This document shows, in pieces, positions 22,885-30,373 of a stretch of 42,751 nucleotides of DNA (position 1 is the first letter of the stretch; every line of letters starts with the position of its first letter). The DNA comes from Terriglobia bacterium. GTDB taxonomy: Bacteria; Acidobacteriota; Terriglobia; Bryobacterales; Bryobacteraceae. The translations under genes were made by a program, and so were the position numbers. The stretch is taken from contig JAJPHS010000132.1 of assembly GCA_021325175.1 (NCBI GenBank), forward strand, positions 1 to 42,751. Reading direction: 5' to 3'. Under the pieces are notes generated by a model. It saw only the letters and a list, made by a program, of their open reading frames with translations. It searched no databases and was not told where the DNA came from.

Positions 22885-24246
22885 TTAACTCGCCTCGCGC
22901 GGCTCCGCTTGCTCCGTGTTTTCTATCCTAACAGATTCGCTTTCCGGCTCCGCTTTCTGTTCACCTTGCACGGAACTTTCGAACTGTCCATAATATCCGT
23001 TCACCGCGGCCTGAAGCTGCCCGACCACCTCCGGCCCGATCTCGATCGCCTCCAGCTCCTCCGGCGTCATCGAGCCCAGCCGTTCCACCGTCGGCACCCC
23101 CGCCGCCATCAGCTTGTCCACGATCGCTTCCGGCAGCCCGTGATCGATCAGAACCGAAACCGGCGCGCCCGGCACCACCAGCGCCGCCATCTGCGATTCC
23201 ACCTCCTGCCGCTTCTCTTCTTCGCTCTTAATATCGATGCGCCAGCCGAGCAGCTTCGCCGCCAGCCGCACGTTCTGCCCCTTCTTGCCGATCGCCAGCG
23301 AAAGCTGCGTGTCATCCACGATCACTTCCATGTGTTTTTCCGTCGCATCGAGAATCGTCACGCGCGAAATCTTCGCCGGACTCAACGCATGAGTGGCAAA
23401 TACCACCGGATCGTCGTTGTATTCGATAATATCGATCTTCTCGCCGCGCAATTCGCGGATAATCGACTGCACCCGCATGCCCTTCATGCCCACGCAGGCG
23501 CCGACGCTGTCGACGTCGCGGTCGCGGCTCGACACCGCGATTTTGGTTCGCTCGCCCGCCTCGCGCGCGCAGCCTTTAATCACCACCGTGTTGTCGTAAA
23601 TTTCGGGAACTTCCTGCTCAAACAGGCGCATCACCAGCTCCGGCGCCGCCCGGGAAACGATCACGCCCGCATTTTTCCCGGTTTTTTCCACGCTTTTGAT
23701 CACGCAGCGAATCCGGTCCCCCACGCTAAAACTTTCCAGCTTCGACTGTTCTTTCTTGGGCAGACGCGCTTCCGTTTTTCCGAGATCGGCGACCAGATCC
23801 TGGCCTTCTACCCGTTTGATCACGCACGTCACCAGCTCGCCCACGCGGCCGGAGTATTCCGAATATATGTTTTCCCGCTCCGCTTCCCGGACCTTCTGCA
23901 AAATCACCTGCTTGGCGGTCTGCGCCGAAATACGCCCCAGCACGTCGGTCGGCTTGGCGAGTCGGATTTCGCTGTTGATTTCCGCCGCGGGATTGATTTC
24001 GCGGGCTTCTTCAAGCGAAATCTCTTTATCCGGGTCGGCGACGTCGGCGACCACGCGGCGCACGCCGTAAATCTGAATCGCGCCGGTCTGCTCATCCAGG
24101 TCCGCGACCAGATCTTCCGTGGTGCGGAAATGTTTCCGCGCCGCCACCAGCATCGCGTCCTTCACCGCGTCCAGAATGATCTTCGGATCGATCCCTTTTT
24201 CCTTGCTGAGTATCTCGATGGACTGATAAATCGTTCCCAGGCTCAT
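22885..24246 (-). CDS. nusA: Transcription termination/antitermination factor NusA
   Basis: A 453-residue RNA-polymerase-associated factor modulating pausing, termination and antitermination. The N-terminal polymerase-binding domain (MSLGTIYQSIEILSKEKGID) is followed by the S1 domain (~135-200), KH1 (~230-280) and KH2 (~300-350, DTQLSLAIGKKGQNVRLAAKL is the KH signature). A helix-hairpin-helix-like C-terminal region (LGSMTPEELEAIEIGPE) and an acidic tail complete it. It starts 30 bases after rimP. Because NusA acts on hairpin-dependent termination, the terminator-like hairpin in this operon's own leader is a natural candidate for autoregulation (inference). Confidence 0.97.
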   Translation of the reverse strand: MSLGTIYQSIEILSKEKGIDPKIILDAVKDAMLVAARKHFRTTEDLVADLDEQTGAIQIYGVRRVVADVADPDKEISLEEAREINPAAEINSEIRLAKPTDVLGRISAQTAKQVILQKVREAERENIYSEYSGRVGELVTCVIKRVEGQDLVADLGKTEARLPKKEQSKLESFSVGDRIRCVIKSVEKTGKNAGVIVSRAAPELVMRLFEQEVPEIYDNTVVIKGCAREAGERTKIAVSSRDRDVDSVGACVGMKGMRVQSIIRELRGEKIDIIEYNDDPVVFATHALSPAKISRVTILDATEKHMEVIVDDTQLSLAIGKKGQNVRLAAKLLGWRIDIKSEEEKRQEVESQMAALVVPGAPVSVLIDHGLPEAIVDKLMAAGVPTVERLGSMTPEELEAIEIGPEVVGQLQAAVNGYYGQFESSVQGEQKAEPESESVRIENTEQAEPREAS

Positions 24247-24276
24247 ATAAATTCCGTTTGTCGTTTGATTCGGACC

Positions 24277-24747
24277 TTACCACTCGAACTTGAGGTTCGC
24301 CCGTTCCACCTGTTCGAAGGGAATCTGAATATCCCGCCCCGGCGACGGCTCGAGTGTGATGATTCCTTGCGCGAAGCCTTTCAGATGGCCCACCCAATGG
24401 CGTTGATTCTCCACCGGCTGGCGCAGCACGACGTTCACTTTTCGTCCCACGAACCGCTCGAACTCCCCTGGCTTTTTGAGCTTCCGCTCCAGCCCGGGCG
24501 AGCTGACCTCAAACGTGTATCTCGCCCCCGGCACTACGTCTTCGACGTCCAGAATCGTGCCGACGTTCTGCGAAATATATTCGCAGTCGGCGTGGGTTAC
24601 GCCCGCCGGCTTATCGATAAAAATGCGCAAAACACGGCTATTGCCGCCGCCGACGAACTCGACCTCGACAATTTCCAGGCCCACGTCGCCCGCGACGCGC
24701 TCGGCAATTTCCCGTACCTTTTCGACGATCGCCGCTCGGTCCGCCAT
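24277..24747 (-). CDS. rimP: Ribosome maturation factor RimP
   Basis: A 156-residue protein needed for 30S subunit assembly. The family pattern is clear: IAERVAGDVGLEIVEVEF near the N-terminus, LRIFIDKPAGVTHADCEYIS, and the SPGLERKLKKPGEFERFVGRKV motif in the middle. The C-terminal SH3-like domain includes the run from IITLEPSP to the LKFEW end. I chose the ATG at 24747 because longer in-frame extensions run through the leader hairpin. It is the first gene of the operon, 19 bases below the U-tract of a terminator-like hairpin. Confidence 0.94.
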   Translation of the reverse strand: MADRAAIVEKVREIAERVAGDVGLEIVEVEFVGGGNSRVLRIFIDKPAGVTHADCEYISQNVGTILDVEDVVPGARYTFEVSSPGLERKLKKPGEFERFVGRKVNVVLRQPVENQRHWVGHLKGFAQGIITLEPSPGRDIQIPFEQVERANLKFEW

Positions 24748-24765
24748 GGTATTCTCATCGCGAGC

Positions 24766-24791
24766 AATAAAAAAGTGGGCTTTCGCCCACT
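24766..24791 (-). terminator. Intrinsic terminator in the rimP leader (possible attenuator)
   Basis: Read on the minus strand: a perfect 7-bp stem AGTGGGC/GCCCACT with a GAAA tetraloop, followed directly by TTTTTTATT. The stem occupies 24774-24780 and 24785-24791. On the plus strand no T-run follows, so it acts only on minus-strand transcription. It lies 19 bases upstream of the rimP ATG and downstream of the probable promoter at 24815-24823, so transcripts must pass it to reach rimP. It also would stop readthrough from the coiled-coil gene. Confidence 0.85.
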
Positions 24792-24814
24792 CCGTAAGCT
24801 CGCCACCTGATCCC

Positions 24815-24823
24815 AGTATAGCA
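24815..24823 (-). promoter_or_regulatory. Extended -10 promoter for the rimP operon
   Basis: The minus strand reads TGCTATACT: a TGn extension plus TATACT, a strong extended -10 element that can work without a good -35. Transcription should start near 24808, about 60 bases before rimP and 17 bases before the hairpin. I see no -35 match and no other promoter between the hairpin and rimP, where only 19 bases remain. Confidence 0.55.
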
Positions 24824-24844
24824 CCCGCGGCGAAAGGCTCGCCC

Positions 24845-25183
24845 TCAGGACTTCTTGTGGCCGTTCGAGCCGTTTCTCGTTTCCAGCCAGCGGCGCAATG
24901 CCTCTTCCGTACGCATCTGGGCATCGACCAGGGCGTCGATTTTTTTGTCGAGGTTGCGATGGTCCTGGGCGATTTTGGCCATCCAGCGCATTCCGGTCTT
25001 GACCAGCGCCTGCATCCCCCTCATTTGGCGTTCGAGGCGATCCATTCTCGCCTCGGCGCGATCCATGCGGGCATCGGCGCGATCCATTCTGGCGTTCGCC
25101 CGACGTTCCGCCTCGCGCCCGATGGCGGCGGTCTCCTGCAACGTGTCCCAGACGCGCCGGAACTGGCGGTCAAAATCCTCCAT
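24845..25183 (-). CDS. Small coiled-coil protein with heptad-encoded tandem repeats
   Basis: A 112-residue hydrophilic protein, helical throughout. The middle is built of near-identical seven-residue units (ARMDRAD, ARMDRAE, ARMDRLE), which will form a coiled coil, followed by QMRGMQALVKTGMRWMAKI and a charged helix ending GSNGHKKS. I recognise no family; similar short proteins of Acidobacteriota and Cyanobacteria are uncharacterised. I prefer the start at 25183 (MEDFDRQF); longer in-frame starts at 25225 and 25237 would overlap the divergent MFS gene. It is probably transcribed alone and ended by the hairpin at 24766-24791. Confidence 0.7.
   Translation of the reverse strand: MEDFDRQFRRVWDTLQETAAIGREAERRANARMDRADARMDRAEARMDRLERQMRGMQALVKTGMRWMAKIAQDHRNLDKKIDALVDAQMRTEEALRRWLETRNGSNGHKKS
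25037..25100. repeat. 21-bp coding tandem repeat (three units)
   Basis: Three copies of a 21-base unit beginning GCGATCCAT start at about 25037, 25058 and 25079 on the plus strand. They encode the seven-residue coiled-coil units of the minus-strand gene. The unit length is one heptad, so copy number can change without breaking the frame. Confidence 0.75.
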
Positions 25184-25217
25184 CGACCAGAGAATACCAT
25201 GATAAACTCGACGCTCA

Positions 25218-26330
25218 ATGCTCATCCTCGCCGCCATTCTCGCGATCTTCGTCTACGGCATGATCGCCGCCATGCTCGGCACCATCCTGCCCGATCTTTC
25301 AGCGCGATTCAAACTCACCCCAAAGCAAAACGGAACGATCGCCTCGATGCAGGCGCTGGGGCTTATCATCGCCTCGGTCGGCGTCGGACCGCTGATCGAT
25401 CATGAAGGCAAAAAAGCCGGCCTGATCCTGGGCCTTGCGCTCGTCACCATCGCGCTTTTTCTCCTGCCGAAATCGACCGGCTACGCGAGCATCATTTTCT
25501 ATCTATTCTTGCTCGGCCTCGGCGGCGGCATCATCGTCACCGGCGCCAACGCGCTCGCCGGCGACGTGGACGAGTCGCATCGCGCCATCACCCTGAATTT
25601 CCTGAACCTCTTCTTCGGCCTCGGCGGGCTGCTCACGCCATTTCTTTCCGCGAATCTCCTGAAGCGAAACTCTTTCCGGCTCTGCTTTACGGTCGCGGCT
25701 TGCGCCGCGATCACGCTCGTCATCCACATCGCCACGCCGATGCCGCTTCCCTCCGGCGGCGGCTTCGCGCTGGCGAATATCGGATCCGTCCTCGGCCGGC
25801 CCGCGCTATTTCTGTTCGCGCTGATGCTGTTTCTCTACGTCGCCTGCGAAGTCGGCGTCTGGAACTGGCTGGCCCAGCATCTGATCGCGCAGGGCGTCCC
25901 GGAATCGAAAGCTCTCAACATCCTGTCGCTCGGCTTTGCGCTCGGGCTGCTCATCGGACGCCTGGTCGTGTCTCAAGTCCTTCGCTCCGTCTCGCCCGAA
26001 AACGTGACCCTCGCCGCCGCCACGCTGATGGCGGTCACCACTTTTTGGATGCTGCGCGCCACGCGTTTCGCCGGCATCGCCGTGTTCCTCGCCGGAATCG
26101 CCATGGCCCCGATGTTTCCCACCGTTCTCGCCATGGTTGGCGATCGCTTCCACACCTACACCGCAACCGCGCAAGGATTCGCGATCAGCTCCGGCTGGCT
26201 GGGCCTGGCGATCAGCTCGCGCGTGATCGGATCGATCGCCGGTGGCGACCCTAAGCGCCTCAAGAGCGCGCTGCTGGTGATTCCCGCCGCATCGCTCCTG
26301 ATCGTAGCCGTGAATCTCGCGCTGCGTTGA
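25218..26330 (+). CDS. MFS transporter
   Basis: A 370-residue inner-membrane permease with about 11-12 hydrophobic helices. The first half has TILPDLSARFKLTP after helix 1 and an MFS loop 2-3 variant (GPLIDHEGKKAGLI). Helix 4-5 contains GLGGGIIVTGANALAGD, reminiscent of fucose/glucose (FucP-like) and YbjJ-type members. No substrate can be read from sequence. The start at 25218 may be slightly short: the first helix begins immediately (MLILAAILAIFVYG). It lies 24 bases before the PLP decarboxylase gene, so the two may form an operon and the transporter may move an amino acid or amine, which is inference only. Confidence 0.88.
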   Translation: MLILAAILAIFVYGMIAAMLGTILPDLSARFKLTPKQNGTIASMQALGLIIASVGVGPLIDHEGKKAGLILGLALVTIALFLLPKSTGYASIIFYLFLLGLGGGIIVTGANALAGDVDESHRAITLNFLNLFFGLGGLLTPFLSANLLKRNSFRLCFTVAACAAITLVIHIATPMPLPSGGGFALANIGSVLGRPALFLFALMLFLYVACEVGVWNWLAQHLIAQGVPESKALNILSLGFALGLLIGRLVVSQVLRSVSPENVTLAAATLMAVTTFWMLRATRFAGIAVFLAGIAMAPMFPTVLAMVGDRFHTYTATAQGFAISSGWLGLAISSRVIGSIAGGDPKRLKSALLVIPAASLLIVAVNLALR

Positions 26331-26354
26331 CGTTTTATTCTGAATACTTGATCG

Positions 26355-27785
26355 ATGACTCCCGAACAATTCCGTAAAGCCGGCCACCAGCTGATCGACT
26401 GGATCGCCGATTACCGCAGCCGCATCGCCGAATTTCCGGTCATGTCCCGCAGCGCCCCCGGCGAAATCAAATCGCAAATCCCACCGGAGCCACCGCAGGA
26501 ACCGCAGCCCTTCGAAGCCATCCTGCGCGATCTCGAACAGATCATTCTTCCCGGCCTTTCTCACTGGCAATCGCCGAAATTTTTCGGCTACTTCCCCTCA
26601 AACGGTCTGCTGGCGAGCGTCCTGGGCGATTTCGCCAGCACCGGCCTCGGCGTCCTGGGCCTTTCCTGGCAATCGAGCCCGGCGCTCACCGAAGTCGAGG
26701 AAGCCGTCACCGGCTGGATGCGCCAGATGACCGGCCTTTCGGAAAACTGGAGCGGCGTCATCCAGGATACGGCCTCCACCTGCACGCTGCTCGCTCTGCT
26801 TTGCGCCCGCGAACGAACCACCGGCTACAGTCTCGCCCATGGAGGGCTGCAATCGCAGCCAAGGCCGCTGATCGTCTATGTCTCCGCCCACAGCCATAGC
26901 TCGGTCGATAAAGCCGCCCTGCTCGCAGGCTTCGGACGCCAAAACGTGCGCCTGATCGCTCACGACGAAAACTACGCCATGCGAGCGTCCGCGCTTGAAG
27001 AAGCGGTCCGCCGCGATACCGCCGCGGGCTATCTCCCCTGTGCCGTTGTCGCCACCGCCGGCACAACCGCGACCACAGCGCTTGACCCCATCGAATCCAT
27101 CGCGAAAATCGCGGCGGTGCACAAACTCTGGCTGCACGTGGACGCCGCCATGGCCGGCTCGGCAATGATCCTCCCCGAATGCCGCTGGATGTGGCAAGGC
27201 ATCGAAGGCGCCGATTCGCTGGTCCTCAATGCCCACAAATGGCTGGGAGCCGCTTTCGATTGCTCCCTTTATTACGTCCGCGATGCCGAGCACCTGATCC
27301 GCGTCATGTCCACGAACCCCAGTTTTCTTCGCTCTTCCGTCGACGGCCAAGTGAAAAACTTCCGCGACTGGGGCCTGCCTCTCGGCCGCCGTTTCCGAGC
27401 CCTCAAGCTTTGGTTTCTGATTCGCGAACAAGGCGTAGCGGCGCTTCAGAATCGCCTCCGTCGCGATCTCGCCAACGCCCAATGGTTCGCCGATCAGGTC
27501 CGCGCGGCTCCGCACTGGCGAGTGCTCGCTCCCGTTCCGCTGCAAACGATCTGCATCCGCCATGAGCCGCCCGGACTTGAAGGCGAGGCGCTCGACCGCT
27601 ACACCCAAGCCTGGTGTGATCGCGTCAATAAATCCGGCGAAGCCTACCTCACGCCCGCGATCCTCGATGGCCGCTGGATGGTGAGAGTCTCCATCGGCTC
27701 GGCGACGACCGAACGCGAGCATGTCGAGGCGCTGTGGCGCCTGATCCGCAATGAGGCCGCTCCTTCGCTCGCCACCGGGCAGTGA
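26355..27785 (+). CDS. PLP-dependent aromatic-L-amino-acid-type decarboxylase
   Basis: A 476-residue fold-type I PLP enzyme of the group II decarboxylase family (DDC/TDC/tyrosine decarboxylase type), predicted to release CO2 from an aromatic amino acid to give the amine. The PLP lysine is K295 in LNAHKWLG. The PLP-ring pair is H261-V-D263 in LHVDAAMAGSA, and the stacking histidine lies in SAHSHSSVDKAA (~179-181). SPKFFGYFPSNGLLASVLGD near the N-terminus is the substrate-channel signature of the aromatic branch, and MVRVSIGSATTEREHV closes the protein. Length is typical. It follows an MFS transporter by 24 bases. Substrate preference (Tyr, Trp, Phe) is not determinable by eye. Confidence 0.92.
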   Translation: MTPEQFRKAGHQLIDWIADYRSRIAEFPVMSRSAPGEIKSQIPPEPPQEPQPFEAILRDLEQIILPGLSHWQSPKFFGYFPSNGLLASVLGDFASTGLGVLGLSWQSSPALTEVEEAVTGWMRQMTGLSENWSGVIQDTASTCTLLALLCARERTTGYSLAHGGLQSQPRPLIVYVSAHSHSSVDKAALLAGFGRQNVRLIAHDENYAMRASALEEAVRRDTAAGYLPCAVVATAGTTATTALDPIESIAKIAAVHKLWLHVDAAMAGSAMILPECRWMWQGIEGADSLVLNAHKWLGAAFDCSLYYVRDAEHLIRVMSTNPSFLRSSVDGQVKNFRDWGLPLGRRFRALKLWFLIREQGVAALQNRLRRDLANAQWFADQVRAAPHWRVLAPVPLQTICIRHEPPGLEGEALDRYTQAWCDRVNKSGEAYLTPAILDGRWMVRVSIGSATTEREHVEALWRLIRNEAAPSLATGQ

Positions 27786-27811
27786 TGACCATCGGTCTAC
27801 AATAAAATTGT

Positions 27812-28690
27812 TTGACCGCCTTGCTCCGCCGCATCCGCCTGACGCTCGAAATGATCAAATTCGAGCACTCCGTCTTCGCGCTCCCCTTCGCGCTGACCGG
27901 CGCGCTTCTGGCCTGGCGCGATGACCACTTCAGGCGCGAACACCTGCTGTGGCGGCTGGGCTGGATCGTCGTGTGCATGGTCGCCGCGCGATCCGTCGCC
28001 ATGGCGTTCAACCGGGTGCTCGACGCGGAAATTGACGCGCACAATCCCCGCACCAAAATGCGCCATCTTCCCGCTGGCCTCCTCACCGCGCGTTTCGCCT
28101 GGGGATTTATCGCCGCCTGGGCCTTCATTTTCATCTTCGCCGCGCGCGAGCTGAATCCGCTGTGCTTCAAACTCGCCCCGCTCGCGCTGGCGATCCCGAT
28201 GTTTTACTCCTACACCAAGCGCTTCACGTCTTTATCGCACCTGGTCCTGGGATTCTCGCTCGGCATCGCGCCAGCGGCTGCCTGGATCGCCATGCGCGGC
28301 TCGCTCGAGGTTCGGATTCTTTGGCTCACCGCCGCCGTCACTCTCTGGACCGCCGGCTTCGACATTATTTACAGTTGCCAGGATTACGCCTTCGACATTC
28401 AGACCGGCCTCTTCAGCATTCCCCAAAAATTCGGCATCGCGGGCGCGCTCTGGATTTCCCGCGCGCTGCACGTTGGCATGCTGATCTGCCTGGCGATGCT
28501 GGTTCGATCCTTCGCTCTCGGCCCGATGGCCATCGCCGGAATCGTCGCCGTCACCGCGCTGCTCGCCTGGGAGCACCGTCTGGTTCGCGCGGGCGATCTC
28601 TCGCGCATCGACGCCGCGTTCTTCACCATGAACGGCTACGTCAGCATCATCTTTTTTCTGTTCTGGGCTACCGATATTTTTCTAAAATGA
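27812..28690 (+). CDS. mqnP: UbiA-family prenyltransferase, MqnP-like
   Basis: A 292-residue membrane prenyltransferase with about eight to nine helices. The first aspartate motif is NRVLDAEIDAHNPRT (N67, D71, D75) and the second is DIIYSCQDYAFD (~188-199). These variants and LPAGLLTARFAWGF resemble the UbiA-like enzyme assigned to menaquinone synthesis by the futalosine route (MqnP) more than UbiA itself. It should attach a polyprenyl chain to an aromatic acid in the inner membrane. The only frame-consistent start is TTG at 27812. There is no ribosome site, but TACAAT at 27798-27803 would place a transcript start at the TTG, so it could be nearly leaderless. The end overlaps convergent tadA by nine bases. 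Confidence 0.88.
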   Translation: MTALLRRIRLTLEMIKFEHSVFALPFALTGALLAWRDDHFRREHLLWRLGWIVVCMVAARSVAMAFNRVLDAEIDAHNPRTKMRHLPAGLLTARFAWGFIAAWAFIFIFAARELNPLCFKLAPLALAIPMFYSYTKRFTSLSHLVLGFSLGIAPAAAWIAMRGSLEVRILWLTAAVTLWTAGFDIIYSCQDYAFDIQTGLFSIPQKFGIAGALWISRALHVGMLICLAMLVRSFALGPMAIAGIVAVTALLAWEHRLVRAGDLSRIDAAFFTMNGYVSIIFFLFWATDIFLK

Positions 28691-29149
28691 CGCGTGGCGG
28701 TCGCGCCGCGCGGCGAAAAAATCGCGCAGCAGTTCCGCGCATTCGGCCCCCAGCACGCCTTCGGTGATTTCCGCGCGGTGATTCAACACGGCGGCGTCCG
28801 CGATCTGAAATTTGCTGCGGACTCCGCCGAATCGCAGGTCGCGCGCGCCGAAAACCAATCGGGAAACGCGCGCGGCAACCAAAGCTCCGGCGCACATCAC
28901 GCACGGCTCGAGCGTGGAATACATGGCCGAGCCTTCGATCCGGTAATTGGCGATCGCGGCGGCGGCTTCCCGCAGCGCGAGAATTTCCGCGTGCGCCGTC
29001 GGATCGCTCAAGGAGATCGGCGAATTTCTACCCCGTCCGATCACCTTGCCGCCGGCAACGATCACCGCGCCCACCGGCACTTCCCCCGCGCTCGCCGCTT
29101 CGCGGGCGAGTTCCAAGGCCAATCGCATGTACGATTCGTCGCAGGGCAC
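28682..29149 (-). CDS. tadA: tRNA-specific adenosine deaminase TadA
   Basis: A 155-residue zinc deaminase that converts A34 to inosine in tRNA-Arg(ACG). From the GTG at 29149 the sequence has the normal TadA start (ESYMRLALELAREAASAGEVP). The zinc/catalytic motif HAE is at ~53-55 and PCVMC at ~82-86, and the C-terminal RLVFGARDLRFGG is in place. The same reading frame continues upstream without a stop into a truncated algH sequence, so either a fusion protein is made or, more likely, translation begins at the GTG. The SD before the GTG is weak. The functional enzyme is intact in both cases. Confidence 0.92.
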   Translation of the reverse strand: MPCDESYMRLALELAREAASAGEVPVGAVIVAGGKVIGRGRNSPISLSDPTAHAEILALREAAAAIANYRIEGSAMYSTLEPCVMCAGALVAARVSRLVFGARDLRFGGVRSKFQIADAAVLNHRAEITEGVLGAECAELLRDFFAARRDRHASF

Positions 29150-29165
29150 TGAATCCAGAATAATC

Positions 29166-29186
29166 AGTGGCCGGTGGCCAGTGGCG
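29166..29186. repeat. Heptanucleotide direct repeat inside the algH'-tadA joint
   Basis: Three adjacent seven-base units, AGTGGCC, GGTGGCC and AGTGGCG, lie exactly between the last recognisable AlgH codon and the TadA start. Read on the minus strand they encode ATGHRPL. Short arrays of this kind are frequent in intergenic DNA of some Acidobacteriota (from memory) and can promote deletion by slippage or recombination. Confidence 0.7.
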
Positions 29187-29473
29187 ACGGCGTCGAGCTG
29201 CACCGGTCCGCCGAAAAAAACCGGTTCGTTGTGGCCGGCCGCGCCGTGGAGCTCGTGCAAGGCGCGCGCGATCGGGATGCCTGAGGGCCGGCTGATCATC
29301 AGGCCGAAAGCGCCGTCCTGGCCGTAACGAATCAGCAGAATAACGGACTCGGCGAAAATCGGATCGGGCGCCGGGTTGGTGGTGATGAGGATCTTGCCCG
29401 GCGCGAGATCGCCGGGATTTTTCGATTGCGCCAGTAGCAGAGTTGCCGGCAGAAGGAAAAACAATAGCCGCAT
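29187..29473 (-). pseudogene. Truncated AlgH/YqgE-like (DUF179) protein, fused in frame to tadA
   Basis: Codons from the ATG at 29473 encode a signal-like N-terminus (MRLLFFLLPATLLLAQ) and the first ~75 residues of the AlgH/YqgE (DUF179) domain. GKILITTNPAPDPIFAESVI, GAFGLMISRP and FFGGPV match the family in order, but the normal C-terminal half (another ~90 residues) is missing. After VQLDAV the sequence enters the heptamer repeat and continues in frame into TadA. The ribosome site GAGCAGGG lies six bases before the ATG, so translation probably still starts here. A half AlgH domain is unlikely to fold as usual. Confidence 0.75.
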
Positions 29474-29518
29474 ATTGCCCTGCTCGTAGCATAATGCGGT
29501 TGGTTTACCAGGTGGGGT

Positions 29519-30373
29519 CTAAGCGGCGCTGCGGCGCTCCAGCATGGCCGAGCGAAGCAGCATCACGGCGGTGTATGCGACCACGACGATCACCAGCCAG
29601 CGCACCCAGTAAAGCGACATTTCCTTGACGATGAACGCCGCTACCAGTACGCCCGGCAGTCCGCCGATCACCAGGCCGAGCGCGGCTTTGAGGTTGTAGC
29701 TTTTCTCGCGAATAAAACGGATGCTCGCCACCGGCGCCAGAAACGCGGCCGAGCCGGTCATGATCGGATAGGCGGCCTTGGGGCTCATTCCCAGCAGATA
29801 CACGATCATCATGCACGGCGCGTACATCCCGATTCCCAGCGTCATTAACGCGCCGAGCACCAGGTTGGCGGCGACCGCAGCGGCAAGCTGCCAGCCGGTG
29901 AGACCGCTCCGCTCCCCGCCTCCCGGAAAAAGCTCAAGCTGGCGCATCAGGAAAAATCCCGCCATGACGATCAGGGCGATACCCATGCCGATCTGCACCT
30001 TGCGGCGCGGAAGGCGCGCCACGACTCCGGCGCCAAGCCAGGCTCCGACGACCGATGCGGCGATCATTAAGGTGAGCGTCAGCACATCGACCTGCACCAC
30101 GGTGATGTAAATGAAGGCTTCCAGCGTGGACGGCAGCACATCGCCGATATTCATCGTTCCCGGAATCTGCTCGTCGCGCACCAGGCCCCAAAGCTTGTAA
30201 AACGAAGTGGTCGGCGCGTAGGAGCCGATGCCGAGCGTGTCGAAAAAATTGGTGACGAGTCCGACGAAAAGCTCGCGCGGGCCGGGCCATTCGTATTTGC
30301 GAATGGACGCGATCCAAACGGCGAGATAGCCCGCGACGAAAATTGCCAGCGCCAGGAATAGGGTGGTTTTCAT
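29519..30373 (-). CDS. TauE/SafE-family membrane exporter
   Basis: A 284-residue polytopic inner-membrane protein of the TauE/SafE (DUF81) family, linked to efflux of sulfite, sulfoacetate or other organosulfur anions. It has about eight helices in two halves. The half-repeats carry GIGSYAPTTSFYK and GIGMYAPCMMIVY, the family's paired conserved segments. I chose the start at 30373 (MKTTLFLALA); longer in-frame codons run into the upstream gene. Its ATG overlaps the FAH-family stop by four bases (ATGA), so it is translationally coupled to that hydrolase. This suggests that the transporter moves the hydrolase's product or substrate, a carboxylate or sulfonate. Substrate is unproven. Confidence 0.88.
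   Translation of the reverse strand: MKTTLFLALAIFVAGYLAVWIASIRKYEWPGPRELFVGLVTNFFDTLGIGSYAPTTSFYKLWGLVRDEQIPGTMNIGDVLPSTLEAFIYITVVQVDVLTLTLMIAASVVGAWLGAGVVARLPRRKVQIGMGIALIVMAGFFLMRQLELFPGGGERSGLTGWQLAAAVAANLVLGALMTLGIGMYAPCMMIVYLLGMSPKAAYPIMTGSAAFLAPVASIRFIREKSYNLKAALGLVIGGLPGVLVAAFIVKEMSLYWVRWLVIVVVAYTAVMLLRSAMLERRSAA

Noticed and set aside
19805-24810. Long plus-strand frames (631 and 702 codons) across infB, nusA and rimP
   Set aside because: They are His/Arg/Leu-rich mirror frames of three clear housekeeping genes with no family pattern.
25037-25100. Regular 21-bp repeats considered as a CRISPR array
   Set aside because: The units have no unique spacers, and their period matches a coding heptad in frame.
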